From assembly GCA_963711465.1 (NCBI GenBank), contig CAVQEG010000002.1, positions 434,001 through 498,000 of the forward strand: a stretch of DNA of 64,000 nucleotides, written 5' to 3'. The notes under the pieces are model-generated. The model was not told where the DNA came from. It saw only the letters and a list, made by a program, of their open reading frames with translations, and did not search any database. The translations under genes were made by a program, and so were the position numbers. The stretch comes from CAVQEG01 sp963711465. Its GTDB lineage: Bacteria > Bacteroidota > Ignavibacteria > OLB7. This document shows, piece by piece, positions 9,359-17,187 of the stretch. Each line of letters starts with the position of its first letter. Positions within the stretch are counted from its first letter, which is position 1.

Positions 9359-10368
9359 TGCTTTTCACCTCCGCGACCCTTCCGTTCGAGCTTTCTGGCA
9401 GCTTCCTCCAGCGCATCGATGTCGTCGGCATCGGCAGCCCGCGCTTCGGCCAGCCGGCGCTGCGCGTCGAACTTCTCGTAGCGGTCCGTGGCGACCTGCC
9501 TCTTCTCTTCGGCGCTCACGCTTCCCGCGTTGTCGAGGATCGGGCGCTCGTTGAACTCGAGCAGGCGATCCACATTGTCGCGCCAGTAGTCGAGGGTCAG
9601 GTCCTTTCGCTGCCTCGCCCGCAGCTCCGCCTGTTCGAGGAAGATCACCACGAGCCGGTTGAGGGTATCGAACTCGTCCTCGCGCAAATAGTTCTTCGCA
9701 ATGATCACGTCGTGCTTTCGTACCCGGGTGCCGCTCCAGGAGGTCAGCGCCATGTTGGGCTCGGAGGGATCCGCACGGGAGACGACGATCTCGGCGGCGG
9801 TCTTACGGGTGACTGCGTAGAGCAGCTTGTTCTGCACCTCCGCGAAGAACAACTGCGCCTGCCTGTCGTCCTTATCGTAGTCGCTGCTCAGGGCGAAGAG
9901 ATCTCGCACCTTCTGATAGAACCGCTTCTCCGAGGCGCGGATCTCGCGGACCCGGGCCAGCAACTCGTCGAAGTAGTCCCAGCCGCCCGGATTCTTCAGG
10001 CGCTCGTCGTCCATCACGAAGCCCTTGACCAGGTATTCGCGCAGGTGGGTGGTTGCCCACTGGCGAAACTGGGTGCCGCGTGGGGAGCGAACGCGGTAGC
10101 CGATGGCGAGGATGAGGTCGAGGTTGTAGAGCTTCGTGTTGTAGCGTTTACCGTCCGCGGCAGTTGTCAAGGATTCCTTGACAACTGAATCGTCCCGCAG
10201 CTCCCCCTCCTCAAAGATGTTCCGCACATGCAGCGACACGTTCTGCTTCGTAGTCTGGAAGAGCTCGGCGATCTCGAGCTGAGTCAGCCAGACCGTATTG
10301 CCGCCCAGCCGCAGATGGAGCCGCGTCTCACCATCCTCCGACGTGTAGAGAACGACCTCGGAACTCAT
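9355..10368 (-). CDS. rhuM: RhuM family protein
   Basis: The 337-aa protein matches the RhuM (Virulence_RhuM) family. It has an N-terminal winged-helix-like part (WLTQLEIAELFQTTKQNV, residues 28-45), the conserved YNLDLILAIGYRVRSPRGTQFRQW block (about 81-104) and a long helical C-terminus rich in Arg/Glu. RhuM genes are often inserted between hsdM and hsdS of type I systems, as here. Their biochemical role is not established. Overlaps of 4 bp with both hsdM and hsdS show tight coupling, so the protein is likely made in step with the modification subunits. Confidence 0.88.
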   Translation of the reverse strand: MSSEVVLYTSEDGETRLHLRLGGNTVWLTQLEIAELFQTTKQNVSLHVRNIFEEGELRDDSVVKESLTTAADGKRYNTKLYNLDLILAIGYRVRSPRGTQFRQWATTHLREYLVKGFVMDDERLKNPGGWDYFDELLARVREIRASEKRFYQKVRDLFALSSDYDKDDRQAQLFFAEVQNKLLYAVTRKTAAEIVVSRADPSEPNMALTSWSGTRVRKHDVIIAKNYLREDEFDTLNRLVVIFLEQAELRARQRKDLTLDYWRDNVDRLLEFNERPILDNAGSVSAEEKRQVATDRYEKFDAQRRLAEARAADADDIDALEEAARKLERKGRGGEKQ

Positions 10369-12488
10369 TCGGTCACCTCCTTCAGCAGCTTCAGGATGTC
10401 CCGTTCGAGTTCCTTGATCTCCGCCTCGATCACCTCCAACGGCCGTGGCGGCTCGTACTGGTAGAAGTGGCGGTTGAGCGGGATCTCGTAGCCGATCTTC
10501 GTCTTGCTCTCGTCAACCCAGGCGTCGGGGACGTGCGGGAGCACCTCGCGCTGCATGTAGTCGTCGATCGATTCCTTCAGCGGAACGCTCTCGGTGTCGC
10601 GCAGCTCCGGGTCGGGTTCGGCCTCACCATGTTTGTCCCAGCAGCATTCGGCGGTCTCGTCGCGCTCACCGAGTGCCGAGAGCACCGCCTTGCGTTCCGC
10701 CGCGGCGAGCCGCGTTCCCTCGGCGCGCTCGAGCGCGTGCAGGTCGGCAAGGAACACCTCCCGATCGCGATATACCTTCTCGCCGTGTTCCTCGGCGAAT
10801 CGCTCCAGCAGCGCGCGGATCTCATCCTGCCGCTGTGTTCCCGCCTCGATTTCCTCGCGGCGCGCCTTCTCGTTCTTCTTCTTGCTCGTAGCCAGGTTCG
10901 CGAACCCACGTTCGTCCTCGAGTCGCGCGATGCGCTCGGCACTCACCTGGAAATTCAGGCGCAATGGCCGCTCGACGGTGATCTTCTGGAAGCCGAAGTC
11001 GGAATTGTCGAAGACCTTGCTGACGACCCGGACCTTGTCGATGGTCTGCTTCGTGATCGGATCTTCCTCGGGAAACGACCGCGTCTCACCGTCCTTGAAT
11101 TCTCCATAGATCCGCGCGATCTCACCAATCTGATCGGGCTCGCTCGCGCGGTCGTTCGGGTCGCCGATCTTGTGGCGCTTGTTGCCGAGCGACTTCGGCA
11201 TCTTCACGTAGAACCGGCGGGCATCAACGAGCTGGACCTTTCCCTTTCGCGCGGACCGCTTACGATTGGTGAGGACCCAGATATAGGTGGAGATACCCGT
11301 GTTGTAAAACAGCTGGTCCGGCAGTGCCACCACCGCCTCGAGCCAATCGTTCTCGATGATCCACTGGCGGATGTTGCTCTCACCGCTGCCGGCGTCGCCG
11401 GTGAACAGCGGCGAACCGTTGAAGACGATCCCGATGCGGCTGCCGCCCTCCTCGGGCGCACGCATCTTGGAGATCATGTGCTGCAGGAACAGGAGCGACC
11501 CGTCGTTGATGCGCGGTGTGCCCGCACCGAAGCGTCCCCCGAAGCCGAGCGTGTCGCGTTCGCGTTCGATGAACTTCTGCTGCTGTTTCCACTCGACGCC
11601 GAACGGCGGATTGGCCAGCATGTAGTCGAACGTCCACCTCGTGCCGTCATCGCGCCGTTCGAACTGGTCGTTGCTGAACGTGTCGCCGAGCTTGATGTTC
11701 TCGGCATTCTCCCCCTTGATCAGCATGTCCGATTTGCACACCGCCCACGATTCGTCGTTCCAGTCCTGACCATACAAATGCGGGTTGGCATGGGTGTTCA
11801 ATTGTCGGACGAATTCCTCGGCGACCGAGAGCATGCCGCCGGTGCCGCAGGCCGGATCGTAGATTGTCTTGACCACGTGACTCTTGCCGAGATCGCGTTC
11901 CCGATCGAGCAGCAGGTTCACCATCAGCCGAATCACCTCGCGCGGGGTGAAATGCTCTCCTGCCTCTTCGTTGGACTGCTCGGCGCCGATGCGGATAAGC
12001 TCTTCGAAGACGTAGCCCATCTGCGTGTTGTCGACGCGATCGGGCGATAGATCGAGCGCGGCGAACTTCTTGACGACCTCGTACAACAGGTTCTTCTCAT
12101 CGAGGCGCACGATCTGCTGATCGAAGGAGAAGTGCTGCATGACCTCCCGCACATTCGCCGAGAAACCGTTGATGTAGTTGGTCAGGTTTGCGGCGAGCTC
12201 GTTGGGCGCATCGAGCAGATTTGGCAGGTCGAACTTCGACAGGTTGTAGAACGGTCGGCCGGTAACTTTCTCGAGAAGACTGCGGACGACGGTTTCGTGC
12301 TTCGACTTGATCTTCTTGTGTTCATCGAGCACCTGCTGCTTCGTGGGCTCCAGCAGGCAGTCGAAGCGCCGCAGCACGGTCAACGGCAGGATGACCTTGC
12401 GGTACTCGTTGCGCTTGTAGGGACCCCGAAGCAGGTTGCAGATGCTCCAGATGAAATTGGCGAGTTCGGCGTGCGTACGAGCGGTCAT
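10365..12488 (-). CDS. hsdM: Type I restriction-modification DNA methyltransferase (HsdM)
   Basis: The 707-aa N6-adenine methyltransferase opens with the HsdM N-terminal helical domain (MTARTHAELANFIWSICN). The SAM-binding motif I sits around YDPACGTGGML (about residue 200) and the catalytic NPPFG motif IV near residue 290. The C-terminal region is coiled-coil-like and charged. The start at 12488 is preferred over 12539 because family members begin at this helix. A TATCTTCC element lies about 95 bp upstream (12584-12591). It is the first gene of the operon and overlaps rhuM by 4 bp. Confidence 0.94.
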   Translation of the reverse strand: MTARTHAELANFIWSICNLLRGPYKRNEYRKVILPLTVLRRFDCLLEPTKQQVLDEHKKIKSKHETVVRSLLEKVTGRPFYNLSKFDLPNLLDAPNELAANLTNYINGFSANVREVMQHFSFDQQIVRLDEKNLLYEVVKKFAALDLSPDRVDNTQMGYVFEELIRIGAEQSNEEAGEHFTPREVIRLMVNLLLDRERDLGKSHVVKTIYDPACGTGGMLSVAEEFVRQLNTHANPHLYGQDWNDESWAVCKSDMLIKGENAENIKLGDTFSNDQFERRDDGTRWTFDYMLANPPFGVEWKQQQKFIERERDTLGFGGRFGAGTPRINDGSLLFLQHMISKMRAPEEGGSRIGIVFNGSPLFTGDAGSGESNIRQWIIENDWLEAVVALPDQLFYNTGISTYIWVLTNRKRSARKGKVQLVDARRFYVKMPKSLGNKRHKIGDPNDRASEPDQIGEIARIYGEFKDGETRSFPEEDPITKQTIDKVRVVSKVFDNSDFGFQKITVERPLRLNFQVSAERIARLEDERGFANLATSKKKNEKARREEIEAGTQRQDEIRALLERFAEEHGEKVYRDREVFLADLHALERAEGTRLAAAERKAVLSALGERDETAECCWDKHGEAEPDPELRDTESVPLKESIDDYMQREVLPHVPDAWVDESKTKIGYEIPLNRHFYQYEPPRPLEVIEAEIKELERDILKLLKEVTE

Positions 12489-12583
12489 GAGGATGGCTGG
12501 ATCGGTCAGCAGGGCGGCGATGCGGCGCAGAGAGCACACGGGGGGCCGCCGCGCAGGAGGACTGTGAGGGCGATGCGAAGCGC

Positions 12584-12591
12584 GGAAGATA
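12584..12591 (-). promoter_or_regulatory. Putative promoter element upstream of hsdM
   Basis: On the minus strand this reads TATCTTCC followed by GCGC. The same TAT(A/C)TTC core precedes the array genes, the ArsR gene and the SBBP gene in this window, usually 80-120 bp before the start codon. It is proposed as the core promoter of the type I RM operon. Confidence 0.4.
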
Positions 12592-12744
12592 CGAACGGGG
12601 CCAGATCCGCTACCTGTGAACGAATCCGTTGTCGGGCTCCGGCAATGAAGGGTTCCATCCCGTTGCGTTTCTGCCGCACCGGATCACGCCACCGACGTAT
12701 TCGCAGGACTGCGTGTCATTGGAGGTCCATTCCAGCGAACATCT

Positions 12745-13023
12745 ATGACCAACCATATCGGAAGTAATTTCGACGACTTTTTGAAGGAAGAAGGTCTGTT
12801 GGCGGAATCCGAAGCCGTCGCAATCAAGCGCGTCGTTGCGTTTCAAATCGACCAGCTGATGAAACAGCAGAACTTGAGCAAAACCGAGATGGCGGCACGC
12901 ATGGCCACCAGTCGGACCTCCTTGAACCGGCTGCTTGACCCGTCGATCGGATCGGTGACGCTGCAGACGCTGGAGCGTGCTGCCGCAGCTCTCGGAAAGC
13001 GGTTGCGGCTGGAACTGGTGTGA
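12745..13023 (+). CDS. Xre-family HTH antitoxin-like regulator
   Basis: The 92-aa protein opens with HIGSNFDDFLKEEGLL and has a central helix-turn-helix (LSKTEMAARMATSRTSLNRLL, residues about 44-64) and a conserved C-terminal block VTLQTLERAAAALGKRLRLEL. This is the layout of Xre antitoxins that normally follow a Gp49/HigB-type toxin gene. No toxin reading frame is visible in the 200 bp upstream or in the 150 bp downstream, so it appears to be orphaned. It is divergent from hsdM, so it could also regulate the restriction operon from the shared 256-bp gap, although no operator was identified. Confidence 0.85.
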   Translation: MTNHIGSNFDDFLKEEGLLAESEAVAIKRVVAFQIDQLMKQQNLSKTEMAARMATSRTSLNRLLDPSIGSVTLQTLERAAAALGKRLRLELV

Positions 13024-13178
13024 CGGCGTGCGCACGACGGCCGTATGCCGCAGGCGCGAACGTCACCGTGGCTGACTCGTCGCCACCTCGATGAACGTCA
13101 CTGAACGTCTTCTGTCTGTCAGAATCGACGCCGTGCCGCAGCGCCGTGCGCCATCGCAAGTAATCAACCCCTATTCCC

Positions 13179-13355
13179 ATGCTCTATCCCCAGCAGTTTG
13201 AAGTCAATGAGGCGTGGATCGCGTTTCGTATGAATCGGATTCCGGTTCAGACCGAACGTGATGACGACGTCAATGTGATCGCGCTGATGGATGCGGCCGA
13301 GCTGCTCGTATTCATCGGCGAGGCGCGTGAGGCTTTCGCCGAGCGGTTCGGATAG
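13179..13355 (+). CDS. Small conserved-looking 58-aa protein
   Basis: The 58 codons run from an ATG at 13179 to TAG at 13355. The product starts MLYPQQFEVNEAWIAFRMN and ends LLVFIGEAREAFAERFG. The balanced composition and G/C-rich third positions suggest a real gene. From memory, longer proteins share both ends with additional sequence between them. If that is right, this copy has an internal deletion joining ALMDAA directly to ELLVFIGEA. No function is assigned. Confidence 0.5.
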   Translation: MLYPQQFEVNEAWIAFRMNRIPVQTERDDDVNVIALMDAAELLVFIGEAREAFAERFG

Positions 13356-13700
13356 TCGTCTGTTCGGCGAACGAACCTGGGAGGATGGGGCCCCGCCGTC
13401 GGTGGACGGAACGGGATGACGCGATCGCGGGGCTTACGAAGCAGCGCTTCCACGGTGCGGCACACAATGGAATCGGCATCCCGGGTCCGCGGTGGTCGGG
13501 CCAGCCGGCCCGGTGCCGCTGCGCGGATTGCAGGTGCGGGCTGCTCTGATTGAAGGAGCGGAGGGTCCGTTTCCTCGGTCTACACCACCGCCGCAGGCAC
13601 AAAATGGACTGAATTCTTCAGGAATCGACATCCCGCCGTGCGCGGGTCGCAGGAATTGGGATGCGCCAGGTGTCCGCTGGGACGGGAACAGCACACCCAC
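13356..13700. other. Intergenic stretch without a recognised gene
   Basis: About 345 bp between the 58-aa gene and the DUF4143 ATPase. It contains a short G+C hairpin (arms 13497-13502 and 13507-13512, CGGGCC/GGCCCG). Nothing else convincing is seen. The open frames crossing it have no protein-like composition. Confidence 0.4.
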
Positions 13701-13741
13701 AACCTTGCAATTCTTCCACGCCGATGTAGATTTGCAAGGTT
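13701..13741 (+). promoter_or_regulatory. Inverted repeat abutting the ATG of the DUF4143 ATPase
   Basis: AACCTTGCAA (13701-13710) and its perfect complement TTGCAAGGTT (13732-13741) are separated by 21 bp. The second arm ends exactly one base before the start codon at 13742. The element could be an operator, a hairpin that occludes the ribosome site, or an end mark of a mobile cassette. There is no Shine-Dalgarno sequence between the arm and the ATG. Confidence 0.55.
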
Positions 13742-14917
13742 ATGATTCCACGACGTTGTCGATCCGAACTGATTGGCTTGCTCTCGCGCCATGCGGGCGC
13801 GGTGCTGCTGGGACCGCGGCAGGTCGGCAAGACGACTCTTGCGTCGGATCTCGCCAAGGACATGCCGTCGACGTACCTCGACCTCGAGCGGCCGTCGGAC
13901 GCCGCACGGCTGGCCGATGCCGAGCTCTACCTGTCGCGGATCAACGATCGACTGGTGATCCTTGACGAAGTGCAGCGCATGCCCGGGCTGTTCTCGACGC
14001 TGCGGGGCGACATCGACCGTCGGCGTCTTGCCGGAGAGCGGACGGGCCAATACCTGCTGCTCGGTTCGGCATCAAACGTATTGCTCAACCAGTCGGCCGA
14101 GTCGCTTGCAGGTCGTGTGGTGTATCTCGAGCTCGCGGGGTTCGACGTCCTCGAGGTCGGCGTCGAGCACTCGGATCGCCTGTGGCTTCGCGGCGGATTC
14201 CCCGATGCGTTCGATGCAATCGACGACGCATCGAGTCTCGAGTGGCGACTCGCGTTCATCAGGACGTATCTCGAACGTGATATCCCGTCGCTCGGCGCGC
14301 GAATTCCCGCCGAAACGCTGCGACGGCTGTGGACCATGCTGGCGCACGCACAGGGCGGAGTGCTCAACGCCAGCCGCCTGGCGGCCGGTCTCGGCGTCAG
14401 CGGTCAGACCGTCGGCCGCTATATCGACATGCTGGTCGATCTGATGCTCGTCCGCCGTCTCGAGCCGTGGGTGAGCAACGTCGGGAAACGACTGACGAGG
14501 TCGCCAAAGATCTACGTGCGTGACAGTGGCATTGTCCATGCCCTGCTTGGTATCCAGCGTCACGACGACCTGCTCGGGCATCCCGTGGCCGGTCCGAGCT
14601 GGGAGGGATTCGCGATCGAGAACCTCATCTCCGCCCTGCCCCGCGGTGCCACGCGCTGGTTCTATCGCACCTCCGCCGGCGCGGAGATCGACCTGGTCGT
14701 CACGCTGCCGGACGGCACGACGCAGTGGGCGATCGAGGTGAAGCGGGCGCTCGCGCCGAAGGCGTCGCGCGGTTTTCGAACGGCCTGCGACGACATCGGC
14801 GCGGCCCGCCGCATCATTGTCACTCCGGGCACGGACGCGTGGCCGCTGCATGCGGAGATCGAGGTCATCGGCCTCGCCGGCGCGATGTCCGAGCTGGTCG
14901 CGTTGTCGGCGCCATAG
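13742..14917 (+). CDS. AAA ATPase with C-terminal DUF4143 domain
   Basis: The 391-aa protein has an N-terminal AAA_14 ATPase: Walker A GPRQVGKT at residues 24-31, Walker B RLVILDEVQ near 75-83, and a sensor segment YLLLGSAS near 105. A wHTH-like middle (ASRLAAGLGVSGQTVGRYIDML) and a DUF4143 C-terminus follow. The C-terminus keeps the nuclease-like signature GAEIDLVV and IEVKRA near residues 318-338. This family is widespread and mobile, with no agreed function, and is often found in genomic islands. It appears complete. It stands alone and is preceded by the inverted repeat at 13701-13741. Confidence 0.9.
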   Translation: MIPRRCRSELIGLLSRHAGAVLLGPRQVGKTTLASDLAKDMPSTYLDLERPSDAARLADAELYLSRINDRLVILDEVQRMPGLFSTLRGDIDRRRLAGERTGQYLLLGSASNVLLNQSAESLAGRVVYLELAGFDVLEVGVEHSDRLWLRGGFPDAFDAIDDASSLEWRLAFIRTYLERDIPSLGARIPAETLRRLWTMLAHAQGGVLNASRLAAGLGVSGQTVGRYIDMLVDLMLVRRLEPWVSNVGKRLTRSPKIYVRDSGIVHALLGIQRHDDLLGHPVAGPSWEGFAIENLISALPRGATRWFYRTSAGAEIDLVVTLPDGTTQWAIEVKRALAPKASRGFRTACDDIGAARRIIVTPGTDAWPLHAEIEVIGLAGAMSELVALSAP

Positions 14918-14930
14918 CACGCGCCGCCAA

Positions 14931-15109
14931 GAGCCTATCCAAAAACCACTTGCGAAGACGAGAGAGAGCGAACGCTCTCACGTCAAGGCGCGCGAACGAC
15001 GCGTAGCCGGCGCTACTTCGAGCGAGCGGATCCTTCGATGACTCAGGACAGGCGCCGCCGTGAGAGCTTGCAGCCCCGCGAAGCCCGTCGAGGGTTTGTG
15101 GATTGGCTC
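14931..15109. repeat. MITE-like element A with 17-bp terminal inverted repeats
   Basis: The left end GAGCCTATCCAAAAACC (14931-14947) matches the complement of 15093-15109 (GAGCCAATCCACAAACC) at 15 of 17 positions. The 179-bp unit has no convincing gene. Its size and ends fit a non-autonomous transposable element. No transposase with these ends is present in the window. Confidence 0.6.
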
Positions 15110-15113
15110 TAAC

Positions 15114-15282
15114 AGACTGTTGAAATACCGTCATCTGCGGCGTTGCCCTCCTCGCGCGTCGCTGCGGCGACCGTCCGGTCGCCTCATTCCACGCTCGTCG
15201 GGCGCCTTGCATCTAACGGCATTGTTCCGGTCGCTTCGCGCCGGGATGAACCGTCTGCGCCCACTCAGTATTTCAACAGGCT
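15114..15282. repeat. MITE-like element B with 17-bp terminal inverted repeats
   Basis: AGACTGTTGAAATACCG (15114-15130) matches the complement of 15266-15282 (AGCCTGTTGAAATACTG) at 15 of 17 positions. The 169-bp interior is G+C-rich and non-coding. It starts 5 bp after element A ends, with different terminal sequences, so two unrelated small elements sit back to back. Confidence 0.6.
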
Positions 15283-15413
15283 CCCAAGCACGCGTGAGCA
15301 TGGCAAGCCGGTTGCTGGACAACGCCGACGGGCAGAGCGAGCGAGGAGACCTGACGCTGTACACGACATTCGAATTGCCGCGATCCCAGGCGTGCGATCC
15401 GGTCCGTCGCGAC

Positions 15414-15442
15414 TTGTTGGTTTATCGGTCCTGCTATCTTCC
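15414..15442 (+). promoter_or_regulatory. Putative promoter of the SBBP/T9SS gene
   Basis: A TTG at 15414-15416 is followed after 18 bp by TATCTTCC (15435-15442), about 108 bp before the ATG at 15551. The -33/-7-like spacing resembles Bacteroidota promoters, and the TATCTTCC core recurs upstream of hsdM. Confidence 0.45.
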
Positions 15443-15550
15443 GTGCCTGCGAATCAGTCGTTGACGACCTGCAATTCGCCCGCCTTCCTCCTTCCGCCGG
15501 CATCGATGCCGCGCGTTCAATCCCTCACCGTTCCGTACCGACCCCAACCT

Positions 15551-16032
15551 ATGAAAGGCCTTCCCCTTCCCGTTCGACATTCATCATCGTCCGTCCTGCT
15601 CTCCGTAATCGCGCTGTTCCTCGCCGCCGCCACCCGGCTACCGGCGCAGACCACGCGCGATGAGCAATTGTCCCGCTCGACTGTCCAGCAACCCGCCGCT
15701 GTGCGGCAATTGCAATCCAACACCGAAACGCTGCAGCCAACCGGGCGGACCGCCACGGCCTTCATCGAGAACCGAGGACAGTGGGATGCCCGCGCGCGGT
15801 TCCTGCTGCAGACTCCAGGACTGAACACTTGGATCACCGGCAGCGGTGTCGTGTACGATCTCTATCGATTCAATGATCGCCCGACGGCGGATCAGCATGG
15901 GGCAGTCCTTGATTCTCGGGGGCCGGCGCACCAGGGGACTCGCAGCGGTCAGGTGGTGCGAATGCGCTTCCGCACCGACCGACCGACGCCGCACACGGCG
16001 GGACGTGACGTCCTGCCGGGCGTCTGCAACTA
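15551..16032 (+). pseudogene. 5' part of an SBBP-repeat T9SS surface protein, interrupted by IS630
   Basis: The start at 15551 is chosen because it gives a signal peptide: a basic start, a hydrophobic stretch VLLSVIALFLAAATRL, then LPAQ. The next segment contains FIENRGQW, the motif that opens SBBP-repeat proteins. At GVCNY the frame enters the IS at 16033. The piece as found would end at 16057 after a few IS-encoded residues. Joining position 16032 to 17188 restores GVCNY-FLGSDSSRW, the normal family sequence, in frame. The restored protein would be 1190 aa. Confidence 0.88.
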
Positions 16033-17185
16033 CTGGTCCCCATTGAACAGAGCGTAACTTATCGGAGTGCGCGACGAGCACGTGTGACTTTCGCGAGAAT
16101 GTCGGTCGCGGTCGCGGTCCAGATGAACGGCTTCGGGTTTTCGTTATGCCTCGCGATATGCTCGTGGAGCCCGTCAATCAGTGACGAGAGCGAGGGGAAA
16201 CTTCCACGTCGCAGTCGACGTTCTGTGACGTCACGAAAGAAGCGCTCGACCATGTTCAGCCATGACGCACTCGTCGGTGTGAAATGAACCTTGAAGCGCG
16301 GATGTCGATCGAGCCACGCACGCACCTTCGGATGTTTGTGGGTCGCGTAATTGTCGCAGATTATGTGGATCGCCTTTCCCGGCTCGACGCTTTGCTCGAT
16401 GAGCTTCAGGAACTTGATCCACTCCTGGTGTCGGTGCCGTTTCATCGTCGTTCCGATGATCGAGCCGTCGAGCGTGTTCAATGCTGCGAAGAGCGTTGCG
16501 GTGCCATTGCGCTTGTAGTCATGGGTCATCGTCTGGCCGCGCCCCTCTTTCATCGGCAGTGACGGCTGCGTGCGGTCGAGCGCCTGGATCTGACTCTTCT
16601 CGTCACACGAAAGCACGATGGCATTTTCCGGCGGATTCAGGTATAGGCCGACAACATCCTCAAGCTTTTCAGCGAATTGCGGATCGTTGGAGATCTTGAA
16701 CGTCTCGACCAGGTGCGGCTTCAGTCCGTATTCACGCCAGACGCGACCGACACTCGCATCGCTGATGCCGACCTCCTTCGCCATGAGCGATCGGCTCCAG
16801 TGCGTGGCATTCGCCGGCTTCTCCTCGATCGTTTTCCGAACGATTTCGCGTTTCAACTCCTCGGTGATCGTCGGAGTGCGCCCCGGGCGCGGCGCGTCCT
16901 TCTCGATGCCGCTCAGCCCAAACTTCGCATAACGAGTCCGCCAGCGCCCTGCCTTTTGACGGGTAATGCCCAGCGTAGCGGCGATTCCGTGATTGTCGAG
17001 CCCCTTCGCGGCCAGCAGAATAATCTTCGCTCGTTCAGCGAGCCGCACCGACACACGACGACCACGGCTGAGTTTTTCGAGCTCCTGACGCTCGCTATCA
17101 TCCAGTACAATTCGCGGCGCAACACGCATAATTCATTCCTCAATGAATGTTGCGCACAAGTTACGGAATCTCTAATGGGCTACAC
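16033..17185. mobile_element. IS630-family insertion sequence, 1153 bp
   Basis: The element is flanked by a duplicated TA (16031-16032 and 17186-17187), the target duplication of the IS630/Tc1 superfamily. The ends share imperfect inverted repeats: CCCATT about 6 bp in, and CGTAACTT further in at both ends. It carries a single intact transposase on the minus strand. It inserted in the opposite orientation to the host SBBP gene. Confidence 0.88.
16059..17129 (-). CDS. IS630 family transposase
   Basis: The 356-aa protein has an N-terminal HTH (HGIAATLGITRQKAGRW), a second HTH-like linker, and a DDE catalytic core with D in VLSCDEKSQI, D in HIICDNYATHK and E in SWLNMVERFF. These are the expected DDE positions of IS630. 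No frameshift or stop is visible, so it is probably active or recently active. It fills almost the entire element between the inverted ends. Confidence 0.95.
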   Translation of the reverse strand: MRVAPRIVLDDSERQELEKLSRGRRVSVRLAERAKIILLAAKGLDNHGIAATLGITRQKAGRWRTRYAKFGLSGIEKDAPRPGRTPTITEELKREIVRKTIEEKPANATHWSRSLMAKEVGISDASVGRVWREYGLKPHLVETFKISNDPQFAEKLEDVVGLYLNPPENAIVLSCDEKSQIQALDRTQPSLPMKEGRGQTMTHDYKRNGTATLFAALNTLDGSIIGTTMKRHRHQEWIKFLKLIEQSVEPGKAIHIICDNYATHKHPKVRAWLDRHPRFKVHFTPTSASWLNMVERFFRDVTERRLRRGSFPSLSSLIDGLHEHIARHNENPKPFIWTATATDILAKVTRARRALR

Positions 17186-17187
17186 TA

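Noticed and set aside
12540..12744. Toxin gene partner for the Xre antitoxin
   Set aside because: No frame upstream or downstream resembles a Gp49/HigB/RelE toxin; only unrelated short frames occur.
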